From Lactonifactor longoviformis DSM 17459 (GTDB lineage: Bacteria > Bacillota > Clostridia > Lachnospirales > Lachnospiraceae): a stretch of DNA of 64,000 bases. A program made the translations under genes and the position numbers. Each line of letters begins with the position of its first letter. Position 1 is the first letter of the stretch. This document shows, one piece after another, positions 15,665 to 24,609 of this stretch. The stretch lies in NCBI RefSeq assembly GCF_900129135.1, contig NZ_FQVI01000003.1, forward strand, positions 1 through 64,000, written 5' to 3'. The notes beneath the pieces were generated by a model, which was given only the letters and a program-made list of their open reading frames with translations, made no database searches and was not told the DNA's origin.

Positions 15665-16330
15665 ATGGTTGAAAAATTAATTGTTATGCTGACACATCAT
15701 GATGTTACAGTGTCAAATGCAAAAGAGGTATTTGAAAGCTGCAGGGATCTGCCTGTGGTAAACTGGGGATTTAAGGACGTTGGCATGCCGCCTGCACAGA
15801 TGAGAGAGTTGTGTCAGCTGATGAAGCAGGCCGGGAAAACTACATTTTTGGAGGTTGTTACATATTCAGAGGAAGAATGTATGCGCGGCGCAAAACTGGC
15901 CGTAGAGTGCGGCTTTGATTACCTTGCGGGTACAATCTTCTATGACAGTGTACTGGAGTATATCAAACAGCAGGATCTGAAATACTGTCCGTTTGTGGGA
16001 AAGGTCTCCGGCAGTCCCAGCGTCCTCGAGGGTTCAGTTTCCTTCTGCCTGGAGCAGGAAGCGGAATACAGAGACAAGGGAGTTTTTGGTGTTGACCTGT
16101 TAGGTTATCGCTACTCTGAAGGAGATCCGGAGGTATTTTCTGCAGACTTTATCAAGAATTCCAAGTTGCCGGTTATTATGGCAGGAAGTATTGATTCTCC
16201 GGAGCGGATCGAGACGGTACGTAAGATGAATCCGTGGACATTTACAATGGGCAGCGCACTGTTTGATAAAAAATTTGCTGCAGATGGCACATTCCGGGAA
16301 AATCTTGAGAAAGTTGTCTCACTTTTATAA
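15665..16330 (+). CDS. TIM-barrel protein, possible aldolase or phosphosugar isomerase
   Basis: A 221-residue (beta/alpha)8 protein. VVNWGFKDVGMPP, TFLEVVTYSEEECMRGAKLA and CGFDYLAGTIFYD alternate strands and helices. The C-terminal VIMAGSIDSPERI and FTMGSALF resemble the phosphate-binding loops of HisA/TrpF/KDPG-type barrels. Directly after the FGGY kinase, it may cleave or isomerise the phosphorylated sugar. AGAAGGAG precedes the ATG. It has no family name I can recall with certainty, so the reaction is inference from fold and position. Confidence 0.6.
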   Translation: MVEKLIVMLTHHDVTVSNAKEVFESCRDLPVVNWGFKDVGMPPAQMRELCQLMKQAGKTTFLEVVTYSEEECMRGAKLAVECGFDYLAGTIFYDSVLEYIKQQDLKYCPFVGKVSGSPSVLEGSVSFCLEQEAEYRDKGVFGVDLLGYRYSEGDPEVFSADFIKNSKLPVIMAGSIDSPERIETVRKMNPWTFTMGSALFDKKFAADGTFRENLEKVVSLL

Positions 16331-16412
16331 AGACAGCAGCGGCAATAAGGCAGCTAAGGAGAAGGTTACTTATTAGATAAAATGATTTTGAACGGAATGG
16401 AGGGTGTAATAA

Positions 16413-17648
16413 ATGAATGAAAAATTAGTCAACCCGAGTAAAAAACAATAGTTTATGTTAGTTTTATGTGTGATCGCAGGTTCTATCGCACCGTTTTTCC
16501 AGTATTGCCACGGAACACTTTCTGATTACATTATGGAAACCTACAGTATATCTTATTCCCAGTTAAGTATTATTAATACCGCCTATTCCTTTGCCTGCGG
16601 CGTTGGTCTGTTTATCGTAGGTGCAATGGTTGAAAAGAGAGGATGTAAATTCTTTACTATGCTGGGCATCGGCATTATGGTTGTGGGTCATGCAATGTTC
16701 TTCTTTGCCCCATCTTATGCAGTTCTTATTATCTCCAGACTGGTGAGCGGTTTTGGAAATGCATGTATCTATAATGCGGCATATACGCTTGCAGTACACT
16801 GGTTCAATGGAACGAATAAAATGGGAGTTGCCACAGGAGCAATGACAGCAGCAGACGGCATTGGCACTTTCTGTGCATTGTATATTTTTTCACTGCTGCT
16901 GGAACGTCTGGGTATCTCAAGCGGAAATATATCGGTAATTGTCTTTGTGGTAGTTGTACTTGTGATTTTAATTCTGATCTTAAAGGATCCCGGGATTATG
17001 GATATAGACGAAGCCTCTTCCGCGGCAGATGAATCCAATAAATACGATAAGGCAATGAACAAAAACACAATTGCACATTGTATTGCCGTTACAGGTGTAC
17101 TGGGCGGGTTGGGAATTGCCAATTACTGGGGACCGAGTATGTTAGTGGAGCTGGGTATGTCAAGTTCCAATGCAGGATTAGCCTCTACTTTATTTACTGC
17201 GGTAGGTATTGTTTCCAGTCTGCTGTTCGGTGCAATTTCCGACAAAATGGGCAAGAGAAGACCAACCATGCTTATCGGCGGAGTCGGAATGGTAGCCGGA
17301 TATATACTGATGATCTTCGGCAACCAGGGCGGAATCGTTTCTATTGTTGTGATTGGTATGATATGTACAGGATTCTGTGCTTACGTTGTATATCCTATAG
17401 GGTTTGCACTTCTTTCTGATACCACGCAGTCATCTAAGATCGGACCCGCCAATGGTATTATCCAGGGTGTGTCTTTCCTGGTAGGTATGTTTGTCTTCCA
17501 GCAGATTGTGGGCGTTGTGAAGGACTTTACAGATTCTTACTGGATTGGCCTGGCATTCTGTGCCGTACTGACCTTGATCACAAATGTTATTCTGGTTAGA
17601 ATTTTTATCCGGGAAAAGGACGAGGTTGCAAAAGAGTTAGCAAAATAA
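16413..17648 (+). CDS. MFS carrier (organic-anion-like) with in-frame amber codon at position 13
   Basis: A major facilitator carrier with 12 predicted membrane segments; central loop rich in Asp/Lys (~190-205). The natural start is ATG 16413 (GGAGGG upstream), reading MNEKLVNPSKKQ, then TAG at 16449-16451, then FMLVLCVIAGSIAPFFQ. A Trp (TGG) would fit the stop position for this family. The remaining open frame from ATG 16455 has no ribosome site and would lack the cytoplasmic N-terminus. Causes could be a nonsense mutation, base-call error, re-initiation or readthrough. The carrier probably imports the operon's substrate, perhaps a sugar acid or other organic anion. Confidence 0.72.
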
Positions 17649-17667
17649 GAAGGGGTTGGAGAGAGCT

Positions 17668-17991
17668 ATGCAAATTATTAGAAAAACTGCAGCTAAGGTC
17701 AGCCTGGATGGACCGGAAGTAGTGAGAGATTACTGCAGAACGGATAAAATCTGGTTTGGGACATCTGAACTGCTGCCCGGACAGACAGGCGGAGTGGATC
17801 CGGGGCATCCAATCTCCCATGAAACTTTTTTCGTCAGCAGAGGGCACGTAATTGTGCGGAACCCGGAGACAGGATGCTGCTATGAATTATTGGAAGGGGA
17901 TTTGCTTCTTATTGAAGAAGGGGAACCTCATGAAATTACAAATATAGGAACCGAGGCTGCACTGATTTCCTGGTGCGGCGGTCCGGTTTAA
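17668..17991 (+). CDS. Small cupin-domain protein
   Basis: A 107-residue single-domain cupin. The first motif is seen as GHPISHETFFVSRGHVIV and the second as LLIEEGEPHEITNIG; the spacing fits a conserved double-stranded beta-helix. Histidines in HPISHE and PHE could hold a metal. Such mini-cupins act as sugar or sugar-acid isomerases, epimerases or dioxygenases. ATG 17668 follows GGAGAG; an upstream TTG at 17656 is less likely. Position between the carrier and the sugar isomerase supports a substrate-processing role. Confidence 0.78.
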   Translation: MQIIRKTAAKVSLDGPEVVRDYCRTDKIWFGTSELLPGQTGGVDPGHPISHETFFVSRGHVIVRNPETGCCYELLEGDLLLIEEGEPHEITNIGTEAALISWCGGPV

Positions 17992-18020
17992 ACTTTTTAT
18001 TAATGATTGGAGATGATCAA

Positions 18021-19361
18021 ATGAACAAAGCAAAAATGGGTTTAGTAGGACTTTGCAGTCCCGTAGAAAGCGGCGGTCAGAGATACGATGAGTTGATTAA
18101 CAGTGCGGCCAATGCAATGACAGATGCAGGGATCGATGTGGTTGTGGCCAACCGTTCCGTATGGAACTCCACAGATGCACTGAATGTCTGCGACCAGTTT
18201 AAGGCAGCAGGGATCGAATCTGTGGCCATTATGGATGTGACCTGGGTTACGGACTCTCTCAAGTATCTGTTTATTCACGAGTTAAAGGTTCCGGTGGTGT
18301 TCTGGGCTGTGCCTTATCCGGAAACATTCTCTATTGGCTGTGTGCAGAACTTTGGATCAGCCTTAAAGAACCCCGGAATACATTTCGAGTATGTATATGG
18401 TCTTGCAGACGATGAAGCCCTTATCAGAAAGATTAAAAATGTGGCACGTGCCGGACAGATTATTGATAAAGTAAAATCTATGCGTCTGGCTCTGGTGGGT
18501 CCCCGCCAGACATGGAGAGTTGCAGGTCCTCAGGATATGAGTATTGAGGAGTGGGAGTTTTCCACTACTTTAGGCCCCACAATTATTCACTTTGAAATGG
18601 AAGAAATTACAGATGCCGCTGAGAAGATCTGCGATGCAGAGGCGAAAAAGACTCTGGAAGAATTAAAGGATCGCACAGGAACGGTTAAGTGCAGCGATGC
18701 GTGCATGCTTTGGATGGCAAAAGTGTATATGGCCACAAAAGCAATGATACAGGATACCGGACTTAACGCCATTGCGGCGGAATGCTATCCAAACTATGGC
18801 GGGCTGATGAACCAGACGGCTTCCTGGCTGGCTGATGAGGATATTATTGTAGATACAGAAGGGGATATTGCCCATGCTGTGATCCAGTATATTTTAAATC
18901 TTGCTTCCGACGGCGGCACATGCGCGCTTGGTGAGATTGGAGCCTTTGACGATGAAGCCGATTATATGACGATTTGTCACGAGGGCAGTTCCGCGGCTTC
19001 TCTGGCAGACAGCATTGATAAAGTTGTCACGAATCCATCCGGAGAGATGGGAGCCTTTATCGGAGTTCCGTTAAAAGCAATGGATAAGGTTACCTTCTGT
19101 GACATGCAGGGAAGCGCCGGAAATTACCAGGTTCTGATCGCAGAGGGTGAGACCCTGCCTGTGAGCCACGAAGAGTGGGTAGACGGCGGCGAGAAACTGG
19201 TTCTTAAGCTGAGAGCTGACGGACAGAAGCCGAGCCGGGTGATTGATCAGATGATTAAGGCAGGGCTGCACCATCATGTAGTCATCAAAGAAGGCAATTA
19301 TACAGACATTGTAAAGCTTGTATGTGATTATATGGGCATTAAGAAGGTGATTCTTAAATAA
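18021..19361 (+). CDS. L-fucose/L-arabinose isomerase-family protein
   Basis: A 446-residue protein with the two-domain layout of fucose/arabinose isomerase-fold enzymes: an N-terminal Rossmann-like part (MGLVGLCSPVESGGQRYDEL, VVANRSVW), a middle part with ALVGPRQTWRVAGPQDMS, and a C-terminal substrate domain (AAECYPNYGG, CALGEIGAFDD, DGGEKLVLKLRADG). It presumably interconverts an aldose and ketose or a sugar-acid relative. GGAG 8 nt upstream supports ATG 18021 over the earlier in-frame start. It pairs with the FGGY kinase at 14107 in the same operon. Exact substrate unknown. Confidence 0.8.
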   Translation: MNKAKMGLVGLCSPVESGGQRYDELINSAANAMTDAGIDVVVANRSVWNSTDALNVCDQFKAAGIESVAIMDVTWVTDSLKYLFIHELKVPVVFWAVPYPETFSIGCVQNFGSALKNPGIHFEYVYGLADDEALIRKIKNVARAGQIIDKVKSMRLALVGPRQTWRVAGPQDMSIEEWEFSTTLGPTIIHFEMEEITDAAEKICDAEAKKTLEELKDRTGTVKCSDACMLWMAKVYMATKAMIQDTGLNAIAAECYPNYGGLMNQTASWLADEDIIVDTEGDIAHAVIQYILNLASDGGTCALGEIGAFDDEADYMTICHEGSSAASLADSIDKVVTNPSGEMGAFIGVPLKAMDKVTFCDMQGSAGNYQVLIAEGETLPVSHEEWVDGGEKLVLKLRADGQKPSRVIDQMIKAGLHHHVVIKEGNYTDIVKLVCDYMGIKKVILK

Positions 19362-19421
19362 TTACCTTTCTATAGAAATGTTTTGTGCCCTGAGGGATAC
19401 AGAGGAATGGAGATATGTAAG

Positions 19422-20783
19422 ATGAAAGCAGATATTATTGTATTAGGCGGCGGTCCCGGCGGTTATCTGGCGGCGGAGCGCGCTGCTGCGGCAGGAAAAT
19501 CGGTTGTATTGATTGAAAAGCGGGCGCTGGGAGGTACCTGTCTGAATGAGGGATGCATCCCTTCAAAAGCGATGCTGAATTCTGCCAAGCTTTATCAGCA
19601 TGCGCTGAACAGCAAAGGATTCGGCGTTACGGCAGATAACGTAGAGATTCATCAGGAACAGGTGATTCAGCGTAAGAATCAGGTGGTTGGCTCACTGGTA
19701 GCGGGTGTGAAGGCGATTATGGACGCCAATCAAGTAACTGTTGTTTCTGCCATGGGTTATGTGGAGGGAAAGACCTCAGACGGATTCATAGTCCGGGCAG
19801 ATGACAAAACATATGTTGGAGAGAAATTAATATTGGCATGCGGCTCGGTGCCGGTGGTTCCCGGGATACCGGGACTGAAAGAAGGAATCGTTTCAGGTTA
19901 TGTGATGACAAATGCTGAGGCGCTCAGCAGAACTAATCTTCCCGAAAAGCTCGTGGTGATAGGGGGCGGCGTCATTGGCCTGGAAATGGCATCTTATTAT
20001 GCTATGGTTGGCGTTGAGGTGACCATCATTGAGATGCTGGATAAAATTGCAGGACCTACAGAAGCTGAGATTTCAGAGATTTTGCTGAGAGCATATAAGA
20101 GGAAGGGCATCAAATTTAAGCTGGGCTGTAAGGTAACCGGGGTTACCGAACAAGGTGTTTTGTACGAACAAAAAGGCAGTGAAAAAATTGCCGAAGCAGA
20201 TGCCGTTCTCTGTGCAATCGGCCGGCGGGCATATACAGAAAATATGGGATTAGAAAACCTGGGGCTTGAAATGAACCGCAGCGCGGTGGTAACCGACGAA
20301 CATCTCAGAACTAACGTGGAAGGTGTGTATGCGGTAGGAGATGTCAATGGCAAAATCATGCTGGCTCATACAGCCTACAGAGAGGCAGAGGTGGCGGTAA
20401 ACCATATTCTTGGAATTGAAGATACAATGGATTATTCCAGAATTCCATCGGTTATCTATACGGATCCGGAAGTGGCAGGGGTTGGAGAAACTGAGGAAAG
20501 TGCGGCTGCCAAAGGAATGAAGGTAAGAAGTATCAGCGTTTCTATGAACTATTCCGGGAGATATCTCGCAGAGGTAGAAAGAGGCGACGGTATCTGTAAG
20601 TTAATCGTGAATCTGGAGGACAATACAGTGGTTGGTGTCCATATGATCGGCAGTTACGCCTCAGAAATAATCTGCGGTGCAGAGATGATGATTGCATCGA
20701 AAAAGCCGCTTGCTGAATTACAAAAACTGGTATTTCCCCATCCCACTGTGGGTGAGGTAATCAGAGAAGCATTATTTATGTAG
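19422..20783 (+). CDS. lpdA: Dihydrolipoyl dehydrogenase (E3)
   Basis: A 453-residue FAD- and NAD-dependent disulfide oxidoreductase that reoxidises the lipoyl carrier. It shows the FAD motif IVLGGGPGGYLAAERAA, the redox pair in GGTCLNEGCIPSK (Cys40 and Cys45), the NAD motif LVVIGGGVIGLEMASYYA, YAVGDVNGKIMLAHTA and the C-terminal HPTVGEVIREA with the active-site base. ATG 19422 (GGAG 9 nt upstream) gives the normal E3 N-terminus; an in-frame ATG at 19407 and a TTG at 19383 precede it. It closes the operon with an inverted repeat downstream and completes a self-sufficient E1-lipoyl-E2-E3 set. Confidence 0.93.
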   Translation: MKADIIVLGGGPGGYLAAERAAAAGKSVVLIEKRALGGTCLNEGCIPSKAMLNSAKLYQHALNSKGFGVTADNVEIHQEQVIQRKNQVVGSLVAGVKAIMDANQVTVVSAMGYVEGKTSDGFIVRADDKTYVGEKLILACGSVPVVPGIPGLKEGIVSGYVMTNAEALSRTNLPEKLVVIGGGVIGLEMASYYAMVGVEVTIIEMLDKIAGPTEAEISEILLRAYKRKGIKFKLGCKVTGVTEQGVLYEQKGSEKIAEADAVLCAIGRRAYTENMGLENLGLEMNRSAVVTDEHLRTNVEGVYAVGDVNGKIMLAHTAYREAEVAVNHILGIEDTMDYSRIPSVIYTDPEVAGVGETEESAAAKGMKVRSISVSMNYSGRYLAEVERGDGICKLIVNLEDNTVVGVHMIGSYASEIICGAEMMIASKKPLAELQKLVFPHPTVGEVIREALFM

Positions 20784-20815
20784 TTTTATTTATTCATCAT
20801 TAGAGTAATCCTCCG

Positions 20816-20859
20816 CCCCCTGTAATGAAATGGCAGTTCAATCTATAAATTACAGGGGG
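20816..20859 (+). terminator. Inverted repeat after lpdA, probable operon terminator
   Basis: CCCCCTGTAAT (20816-20826) is the exact complement of ATTACAGGGGG (20849-20859), with a 22-nt loop, followed by TATTTAATT rather than a clean T run. Confidence 0.6.
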
Positions 20860-20944
20860 TATTTAATTAGAAAATCAGGTGCCGGGGTCTATGACTGCTA
20901 TCATAGCGTAAGGCATAAATATATAGAAAGCGATAGGTATTTTT

Positions 20945-21997
20945 ATGGATACTTTCAGTGAGAATGCGAAAGCAAAAAAAATCTATGAAGACAGAAAAGT
21001 CAGGTTAGCAATGCTGGGACTGGGTCTGGCCTGGATCTCTGCCTTGTCATTGGTGATTTTCCAAAACTTCAATGTGACAGCTTCGGAGCGGATCAGCCAG
21101 TCCTTTCCAAATGTAATTGTCTTCACTTATGTATTAACTCTTGTCATACTATCTTTCTGCGAGTTTTGCGGAGGGATCCTAATGATAATTTTTAATACCA
21201 TACGGGGAATCCCCCTTGCAGAATATCTGAGAATCTGGAGGGTGAAATCCTCGAGAACCGTATTAGGGGCTTCTATTCTTGGGGGACCGGTGGCAACGGC
21301 CTGCTCCATCGTAGGGATCAGCTTTTGCGGGTCTACTTATGGGAATTGCATCATTGGGCTAACCCCTGTAATAACGGCTATTTTAGGAACTATATTTTTG
21401 AAGGAAAAGACGGGGATCCGTGTTTTTGTTGGAATTATCCTTACAGTTGCCGGTGTGGTTATTGCAAGTATCGCCCCTCCCGAAGGGGTCAGCCATTTCT
21501 ATCTGGGCCTTATCATAACGGCGGCGGCGCCGATCGGATATGCCATTGAAGCAATTATCAGCACACATGCCATTGATGTGTCAGATCCTCTTATTGTATG
21601 CCCCCTCTACCGTATGATTGGCGGTTCTCTTATAGAATTGCTGTGCGCACTTATCGTCTGTGCGGCAACCGGTCATGTAAACTGGATTACGCAGATTTTT
21701 GCAGTAATTTTTTCTGAACCGATCATTTTACTGTTCTTGTTTATGTCTATTATTTTTCTGACAATCCAGTACAACGGAATTTATGTGGCGTACAGTTACT
21801 GCGGAGCGACCAGGGGATCGGCGATTTTATTTTCCACCCCCATATGGAGTATTCCCATAGGAATTGTAATGTCTAAGATGGGAATTATTTCTTTTTCGGT
21901 GACAACTCTGGGGATTCTGGGGGCCTTTGTCATTGTTGTAGGAATATTGATTGTGCTGGCAAAACCATCGGAATTGTTTAATCTGAGAGATGTGTAG
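20945..21997 (+). CDS. EamA/DMT-family membrane transporter
   Basis: A 350-residue integral membrane protein with about 10 hydrophobic segments and two EamA-like halves. The first-half boundary is near LKEKTGIRVFVGIILTVAGVVIASIA (~155-180), which is the typical EamA end motif; the second half ends with LGAFVIVVGILIVLAKP. A ~20-residue charged N-terminal arm precedes the first membrane segment. Family members export or exchange metabolites and amino acids. It has a separate upstream region after the lpdA terminator and is followed by two small genes within 14 nt, probably co-transcribed. Confidence 0.8.
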   Translation: MDTFSENAKAKKIYEDRKVRLAMLGLGLAWISALSLVIFQNFNVTASERISQSFPNVIVFTYVLTLVILSFCEFCGGILMIIFNTIRGIPLAEYLRIWRVKSSRTVLGASILGGPVATACSIVGISFCGSTYGNCIIGLTPVITAILGTIFLKEKTGIRVFVGIILTVAGVVIASIAPPEGVSHFYLGLIITAAAPIGYAIEAIISTHAIDVSDPLIVCPLYRMIGGSLIELLCALIVCAATGHVNWITQIFAVIFSEPIILLFLFMSIIFLTIQYNGIYVAYSYCGATRGSAILFSTPIWSIPIGIVMSKMGIISFSVTTLGILGAFVIVVGILIVLAKPSELFNLRDV

Positions 21998-22010
21998 ATA
22001 AGGAGATTTT

Positions 22011-22298
22011 ATGAGACTGCCGATTAAATCAAGAGTTTTAGAATATGCTATTTCAAAAAATAGTACCTTTTCTTCCGAGGAAGTGGCTAAAAAGCTTCAG
22101 CAGGAATATAAAGGGGAGAGAACAACTTCTGCAAAAAATATAGAAAAGATTATCAGTACCTACTGCGGGGTAGGAATTATGAAAGCCGCAGCCATTCAAA
22201 TGGCCGCAGATGGTAAACTGAATATAACTTATGAAGTAACTGATTTTGGGAAGTCGTGCAAAAAGATGATCCCGGCGTCCGATTGTGAAGAGAATTGA
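22011..22298 (+). CDS. Small unknown protein, HTH-like
   Basis: A 95-residue soluble protein. Residues ~5-45 (SRVLEYAISKNSTFSSEEVAKKLQQEY) look like a short winged-helix or HTH unit, and the rest is mixed helix with a Gly-Met region (GVGIMKAAAIQMAADG). AAGGAG precedes ATG 22011, which is only 13 nt after the EamA transporter stop. It could be a small DNA-binding or regulatory partner. I do not recognise a family. Confidence 0.6.
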   Translation: MRLPIKSRVLEYAISKNSTFSSEEVAKKLQQEYKGERTTSAKNIEKIISTYCGVGIMKAAAIQMAADGKLNITYEVTDFGKSCKKMIPASDCEEN

Positions 22299-22310
22299 GA
22301 GGTGTAGTAC

Positions 22311-22562
22311 GTGGAGAATTCATACAGATTTTTTGCCAATAAAAGCTGCAAATATTATCCGTGCCACAGCGGAATCGAAGAAATGAACTGTCTGTTCTGC
22401 TATTGTCCCTTTTATATTTCCGAGAAGTGTCCTGGTAAACCGAAATATTTGAAAGCGAAAAGCGGGGGGAGGATCAAGGACTGCACGAATTGTACATTTC
22501 CCCACCAGCCTCAGAATTATGATATTATCATAGATTGGCTGTCAAAGCAGACTATAAGATAA
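22311..22562 (+). CDS. Cysteine-rich small domain protein (PF04071-like)
   Basis: An 83-residue protein with nine cysteines: KSCKYYPCH, MNCLFCYCPFY, SEKCPGK and KDCTNCTFPH. This matches the Cys-rich small domain family, thought to bind metal. The start is GTG 22311, with GAGAGG 8 nt upstream. It follows the HTH-like gene by 12 nt. It sits before an aldo/keto reductase that carries ferredoxin-type clusters, so a metal or Fe-S related task is plausible but unproven. Confidence 0.82.
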   Translation: MENSYRFFANKSCKYYPCHSGIEEMNCLFCYCPFYISEKCPGKPKYLKAKSGGRIKDCTNCTFPHQPQNYDIIIDWLSKQTIR

Positions 22563-22636
22563 AACAATAAAGAGTGTGGATAATATCGTAACAACAGGGA
22601 AGCGCGGAACAGCATAATACGAAAGGATAAATCAAA

Positions 22637-23779
22637 ATGAGATATCGACAATTGGGTAATACAGGCTTGTGCGTGAGTGAAATCGGTTTGGGAGCAGAGT
22701 GGCTGGAGCGGCACAATGCAGAGGAAGTGGAGGAAGTCATTGACTGCTGTGAGGCGAATGGAATTAATATTCTGGACTGCTGGATGTCGGAACCTATGGT
22801 GCGCACCAACATCGGAGTAGCACTGAAAGGAAGACGGGAACGGTGGATCATACAGGGACATTTGGGCTCTACGTGGCAGGATGGCCAATATGTGCGCACC
22901 CGTGATATGGCAAAAGTCAAAGAAGCCTTTCAGGATCTTCTGGATCGCCTGCAGACAGATTACATAGATTTGGGAATGATACATTTTGTGGATGAGGCTG
23001 CTGAATTTGACCGGATTATGACAGGGGAGTTTATAGAGTATGCCCGTAAGCTGAAAGAACGGGGAACGATCCGGCATATCGGAATGAGCACTCATAATCC
23101 GGATGTGGCAAAGATGGCGGCCCGGTGCAGTGAGATAGAGATGATTTTGTTCAGTATCAATCCTGCCTTTGATCTGATGCCGGCCACAGAGGATATGAAT
23201 GAATATTTTGCAGAGGATTACGATGAGACACTGAGGGGAATCGCTCCGGAGAGAGAGGAGCTTTACCGGATCTGTGAGGAGAGAGGAGTAGGTATAACAG
23301 TAATGAAAGGTTATGCCGGAGGCCGTTTGTTTTCCGCTGAGACATCTCCCTTCGGGGTTGCACTTACGCCGGTGCAATGCCTGCACTATGCACTCACAAG
23401 ACCCGCGGTGGCAAGTGTTATGGTGGGGTATGATACGCCGGAGCATGTGGCTGAAGCAGTTGCCTATGAAACTGCCTCTGAGGAGGAGAAAGATTACGCC
23501 AGTGTGCTGGCAGGGGCACCCCGCCATGCCTATTTCGGACAGTGTACTTATTGCGGCCATTGTGCTCCATGTCCCCAGAAAATAGATATTGCTATGGTAA
23601 ATAAGCTCTATGATCTGGCTGTGATGCAGGAAGAAGTTCCGAGTACGGTAAAAGCTCATTATGAGGAGCTGTCCTCCAATGCGGCAGACTGTATAGGATG
23701 CGGCCTGTGTGAAGAACGCTGTCCCTTTGGGGTTCGCGTGGCAGAGCGTATGGATAAAGCTAAATTGCTATTTCGGTAA
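22637..23779 (+). CDS. Aldo/keto reductase with C-terminal 4Fe-4S ferredoxin domain
   Basis: A 380-residue fusion. Residues 1-270 form an aldo/keto reductase barrel (YRQLGNTGLCVSEIGLGAEW, DYIDLGMIHFVD, GIRHIGMSTHNPDVAK-like segment, GVGITVMKGYAGG). The C-terminal ~90 residues have two cluster motifs, CTYCGHCAPC and CIGCGLCEERC. The fusion is common in anaerobes and is thought to couple carbonyl reduction or oxidation to ferredoxin-level electrons. AAGGATAAATCAAA precedes the start. The catalytic substrate is unknown. It is followed closely by an MBL-fold gene. Confidence 0.88.
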   Translation: MRYRQLGNTGLCVSEIGLGAEWLERHNAEEVEEVIDCCEANGINILDCWMSEPMVRTNIGVALKGRRERWIIQGHLGSTWQDGQYVRTRDMAKVKEAFQDLLDRLQTDYIDLGMIHFVDEAAEFDRIMTGEFIEYARKLKERGTIRHIGMSTHNPDVAKMAARCSEIEMILFSINPAFDLMPATEDMNEYFAEDYDETLRGIAPEREELYRICEERGVGITVMKGYAGGRLFSAETSPFGVALTPVQCLHYALTRPAVASVMVGYDTPEHVAEAVAYETASEEEKDYASVLAGAPRHAYFGQCTYCGHCAPCPQKIDIAMVNKLYDLAVMQEEVPSTVKAHYEELSSNAADCIGCGLCEERCPFGVRVAERMDKAKLLFR

Positions 23780-23790
23780 TAATATATCCT

Positions 23791-24588
23791 ATGAAACAGA
23801 GAGAAGTAAAATTGAGAAAGTTAATAAACGCCCTAGAGACCAAAACAAAGGACGTAAAAATTGCAGCATGCCAGATAAATAATGCCGGAGTGGTATTATT
23901 TATACATAACATAGTGATATATGCAGATCCATTTTGCCATGATAACTTGGATAGATATCAATGTGCAGATCCGAAACTGGAGGATACTGCTTTCGCGGGA
24001 AAGGCTGAATTATTACTTCTGACCCACGAGCACAGCGATCACTATCATATGGAAAAAGTCATAGCATTTGCAGAGAAAAACAAGGATCTTATTCTATTTG
24101 CCAATGAAAAAATTACAAAGGAATTAAGGTGTCGTCTGCATAATACGATTCTGACGGTAAGCCCTGGGAACCCCATTTCATACAAAGTAAATTCTGAATT
24201 GGAACTATATTCTTTCTGCTGCCTCCATATGGGAGAACAGTACCGGGATGTGGACAATATTTGTTATTATCTAAAAACCAAATATGGCTCACTGATGCTT
24301 ACCGGAGATGCCGAGCCTCAGGCTCTGCTGGCCCGTGCAGAACAGAGCAGGCTGCAGGTGGACTATCTAATCTGCCCCTTTACTTACGTCACGCTGGCCT
24401 GGGCGAGGGAACGGCTGTATCCTATTAAAACAATAATAGCAGTACATTTTCCAGATCCGAATAAAGATGACGGAGGGTGGATCGCATGTTTTGAATCGGT
24501 GGTAAAAAAGAAGCAGGTAGTCCCCAAAGTACTATATAGCCTGAAGCTGGGGGAATATTTTGAACTATACCCGGAGGCAAGAGACTGA
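23791..24588 (+). CDS. MBL-fold metallo-hydrolase
   Basis: A 265-residue metallo-beta-lactamase-fold hydrolase. The metal motif LLLTHEHSDHYHMEKV is near residues 74-90, preceded by IVIYADPF and followed by a second-site LMLTGDAEP and IIAVHFPDPN. The pattern is nearest to UlaG-like or YtkL-like members, which cleave lactones or esters. The region before ATG 23791 has no clear ribosome site, and the N-terminal ~25 residues are Lys-rich, so the true start may be slightly different. It lies 11 nt after the aldo/keto reductase and is probably co-expressed. Confidence 0.82.
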   Translation: MKQREVKLRKLINALETKTKDVKIAACQINNAGVVLFIHNIVIYADPFCHDNLDRYQCADPKLEDTAFAGKAELLLLTHEHSDHYHMEKVIAFAEKNKDLILFANEKITKELRCRLHNTILTVSPGNPISYKVNSELELYSFCCLHMGEQYRDVDNICYYLKTKYGSLMLTGDAEPQALLARAEQSRLQVDYLICPFTYVTLAWARERLYPIKTIIAVHFPDPNKDDGGWIACFESVVKKKQVVPKVLYSLKLGEYFELYPEARD

Positions 24589-24609
24589 AAAAGAAAAGAG
24601 GAGTACTTT

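Noticed and set aside
22517-23659. A 380-residue open frame on the minus strand over the aldo/keto reductase gene
   Set aside because: Low-complexity His/Cys/Leu-rich translation, no ribosome site, fully opposite to a strongly supported reductase. Antisense shadow.
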